Below, one piece after another: positions 39,022-40,511 of a stretch of DNA of 40,511 bases. The position numbers and the translations under genes were made by a program. The stretch's first letter is position 1. Each line of letters begins with the position of its first letter. The notes under the pieces were generated by a model, which worked only from the letters and a program-made list of their open reading frames with translations, was not told the DNA's origin and made no database searches. The DNA comes from Desulfuromonas sp. (GTDB lineage Bacteria > Desulfobacterota > Desulfuromonadia > Desulfuromonadales > Geopsychrobacteraceae): the NCBI GenBank assembly GCA_002869665.1, contig PKUG01000026.1:1-40511 (forward strand), written 5' to 3'.

Positions 39022-40422
39022 ATGAGTGATAAAAGAGGACCAAATTCGACAGAAGAAAAAAATGAAAAATTAGGGGGCTTTGCGCCCGATATTATGAGCG
39101 ATAAAGAATTGCAGACGATAAATACGATTCTCGACAGTGTTGCCGATGCTATTTTCACTGTCGATGAAGACATGAAAATAACGACTTATAACAAGGCGGC
39201 TGAGTCGATCACCGGTATCCCGGCTGAAGAAGCCATCGGTCGTCCCTGTCACGAAGTCTTCCGGGCGGATGTTTGTTTTACGGCCTGCCCGGTGAAGGAA
39301 GCCATCGAGACGGGAATGCCGGTTACGGATCGCGAGGTCCATGTCACTGGGAAGAATGGTCGCCATGTCCCTGTTTCGATCAGCGCGAACGTGCTGCGGG
39401 ACGCTAACGGGCGGCCGGTTGGTGGTGTCGAGACGATGCGTGATCAGTCTCTCATTCATGTCCTGCAGCAGGAGATCGAAAACAAGTTCACCTTTGGCGA
39501 CCTGCTCAGTCGTAACAAGATCATGAATAAGCTGTTCGCGATTATTCCGGACATTGCCGCCAGTGAAGCGACTGTTCTGATCAAGGGTGACAGCGGTACG
39601 GGCAAAGAGCTCTTCGCCAAGGCTATCCATGAAAACAGCCCGCGCAAAGACGGACCCCTGGTTATTATCAACTGTGGCGCGCTGCCTGAGCCGTTGCTGG
39701 AGGCAGAGATCTTCGGGGCGCGGCGCGGTGCTTATACAGGATCGATAGAAAATCGCCCCGGTCGGCTTGAGATGGCCAAGGGGGGGACGCTGTTCCTTGA
39801 CGAGTTGGGCGATTTGCCGCTGCCGTTGCAGGTCAAACTGCTGCGCGTGCTGGAGAACCACGAATATCAGCCGCTCGGAGCGCCGTCACCGGAAAAGGCT
39901 GATGTCCGTTTCATTGCGGCAACGCACCGTAATCTGGAGCAGATGGTCGATCGTGGAGAATTCCGGCGTGACCTCTTCTTCCGGATCAATGTTGTTTCCC
40001 TGACGATCCCTTCACTCAAAGAGCGGCCGGAAGATATTCCGCTGCTCGTAGACAAGTTTCTCAAGCGTTTCAACAGCATTTACCATAAGAACATCAAGGG
40101 GTTCTCTCCTGAGGCAATGCAGTTGATGTTGGAGCATGACTATCCGGGGAATGTTCGGGAGCTCTTGAACCTGGTCGAGCAGACAGTTATCCTGTGCAAG
40201 CAGCGTGAGATAACGGTCGAGTGTTTCCCGGAAAGCTTCCTGGTTACGACCAATGCCGTCCGGCGGCGCAAACGGACTGGGGCGAGTAGTCCGCACCTGT
40301 CTAAGGAAGTTATTATCGATGCTCTGGAGAAGTTTCACGGCAACAAGGGGAAGGTCTCCAAGGCTCTTGGTATCGACCGAACCACATTGTGGCGCTGGAT
40401 GAAGCGGTTGGACATTCAATAA
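39022..40422 (+). CDS. PAS-domain sigma-54 transcriptional activator
   Basis: 466 residues from the ATG at 39022; a TTG at 38995 and an ATG at 39094 are alternatives because no site has a strong RBS. A PAS domain (about 30-140) contains Cys76, Cys85 and Cys89 ([21 protein letters not shown]), a Cys triad seen in anaerobe PAS regulators and possibly redox-active. The AAA+ domain has Walker A GDSGTGKE, Walker [12 protein letters not shown] and, instead of GAFTGA, the loop GAYTGS (236-241). The Fis-type helix-turn-helix [17 protein letters not shown] ends the protein. It follows the hexaheme gene by 44 bases and probably controls redox genes. Confidence 0.9.
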   Translation: MSDKRGPNSTEEKNEKLGGFAPDIMSDKELQTINTILDSVADAIFTVDEDMKITTYNKAAESITGIPAEEAIGRPCHEVFRADVCFTACPVKEAIETGMPVTDREVHVTGKNGRHVPVSISANVLRDANGRPVGGVETMRDQSLIHVLQQEIENKFTFGDLLSRNKIMNKLFAIIPDIAASEATVLIKGDSGTGKELFAKAIHENSPRKDGPLVIINCGALPEPLLEAEIFGARRGAYTGSIENRPGRLEMAKGGTLFLDELGDLPLPLQVKLLRVLENHEYQPLGAPSPEKADVRFIAATHRNLEQMVDRGEFRRDLFFRINVVSLTIPSLKERPEDIPLLVDKFLKRFNSIYHKNIKGFSPEAMQLMLEHDYPGNVRELLNLVEQTVILCKQREITVECFPESFLVTTNAVRRRKRTGASSPHLSKEVIIDALEKFHGNKGKVSKALGIDRTTLWRWMKRLDIQ

Positions 40423-40436
40423 ATGTCGCAGGATTT

Positions 40437-40488
40437 TGTTGCAACACTGTTTTTTGCATCGCTGCTCATGGATTTCGTTGGTGCAACG
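40437..40488. promoter_or_regulatory. Paired palindromes after PAS activator gene
   Basis: TGTTGCAACA (40437-40446, perfect palindrome) and CGTTG-GTG-CAACG (40476-40488) share TTG/CAA halves. They lie at the window edge, probably upstream of a further operon, and may be binding sites for the PAS sigma-54 activator. Confidence 0.4.
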
Positions 40489-40511
40489 GACTGATTTTTT
40501 TTCAGACTTCA

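Noticed and set aside
1-40511. CRISPR arrays, tRNA/rRNA genes, insertion sequences, prophage
   Set aside because: No regularly spaced repeats, cloverleaf-type tRNA ends, rRNA text, transposase or integrase motifs were seen on reading either strand.

Overview
The window looks like a chromosomal segment of a GC-rich, anaerobically respiring deltaproteobacterial-type bacterium of the Desulfuromonadales/Geobacterales kind. This is inferred from several multiheme c-type cytochromes (including NapC/NirT-like, c7-like and NrfD/ferredoxin modules), two sigma-54 activators, a periplasmic flavoprotein with a separate tetraheme partner, and the style of the pst-pho operon. The species cannot be named from the sequence alone. 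I saw no rRNA, tRNA, CRISPR array or transposase.

Layout. (1) 1-2.4 kb: an accessory-looking trio, namely a Lon-like AAA+ ATPase that runs off the left edge, and a divergent pair coding a ribbon-helix-helix-like protein and a protein with a possible PD-(D/E)XK nuclease core. (2) 2.4-8.8 kb: a polyphosphate island. ppx, sixA-like, ppk2 and a small RHH-like gene run leftward; a 54-residue Cys/Lys-rich mini-protein, ppk1 and a haem-binding-domain gene run rightward. (3) 8.8-9.85 kb: a visibly AT-rich stretch with a TPR protein and a small PLDc_N-like membrane protein. (4) 10.0-15.7 kb: an XylR/DmpR-type sigma-54 activator divergent from a Tat-exported flavoprotein, a tetraheme cytochrome, an outer-membrane porin and tatA. 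(5) 15.8-27.4 kb: an NADPH-FMN reductase, a response-regulator/histidine-kinase hybrid, then phoB-phoR and pstS-pstC-pstA-pstB-phoU. (6) 27.6-32.7 kb: a giant AsmA-like DUF748 protein and a leftward operon (isochorismatase-like, DksA/TraR-like, YdcZ-type DMT protein). (7) 33.1-40.5 kb: two electron-transfer clusters around a Cys-rich MerR-type regulator. One is a small membrane protein plus a NapC/NirT-like multiheme cytochrome; the other is a small membrane protein, NrfD, a four-cluster ferredoxin, a hexaheme cytochrome and a PAS sigma-54 activator.

How the parts may work together. Phosphate uptake (Pst), its two-component control (PhoB/PhoR/PhoU) and polyphosphate synthesis and breakdown (PPK1, PPK2, PPX) share one neighbourhood. 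Tandem 11-bp repeats of the form YTNAY-N6 stand in front of pstS, the RR/HK hybrid gene, ppk1 and, more weakly, phoB, which suggests one Pho regulon. The flavoprotein locus reads as a self-contained periplasmic reductase system for an external, possibly aromatic, electron acceptor: an effector-sensing sigma-54 activator with XylR-like upstream sites, the reductase, its electron donor, a porin and its own TatA. Every intergenic gap of that operon carries a strong hairpin without a T-tract. The right-hand clusters look like two quinol-to-periplasm electron routes that share inverted repeats of the type ATAAC-N3-GTTAT, one of them close to the MerR-type gene.
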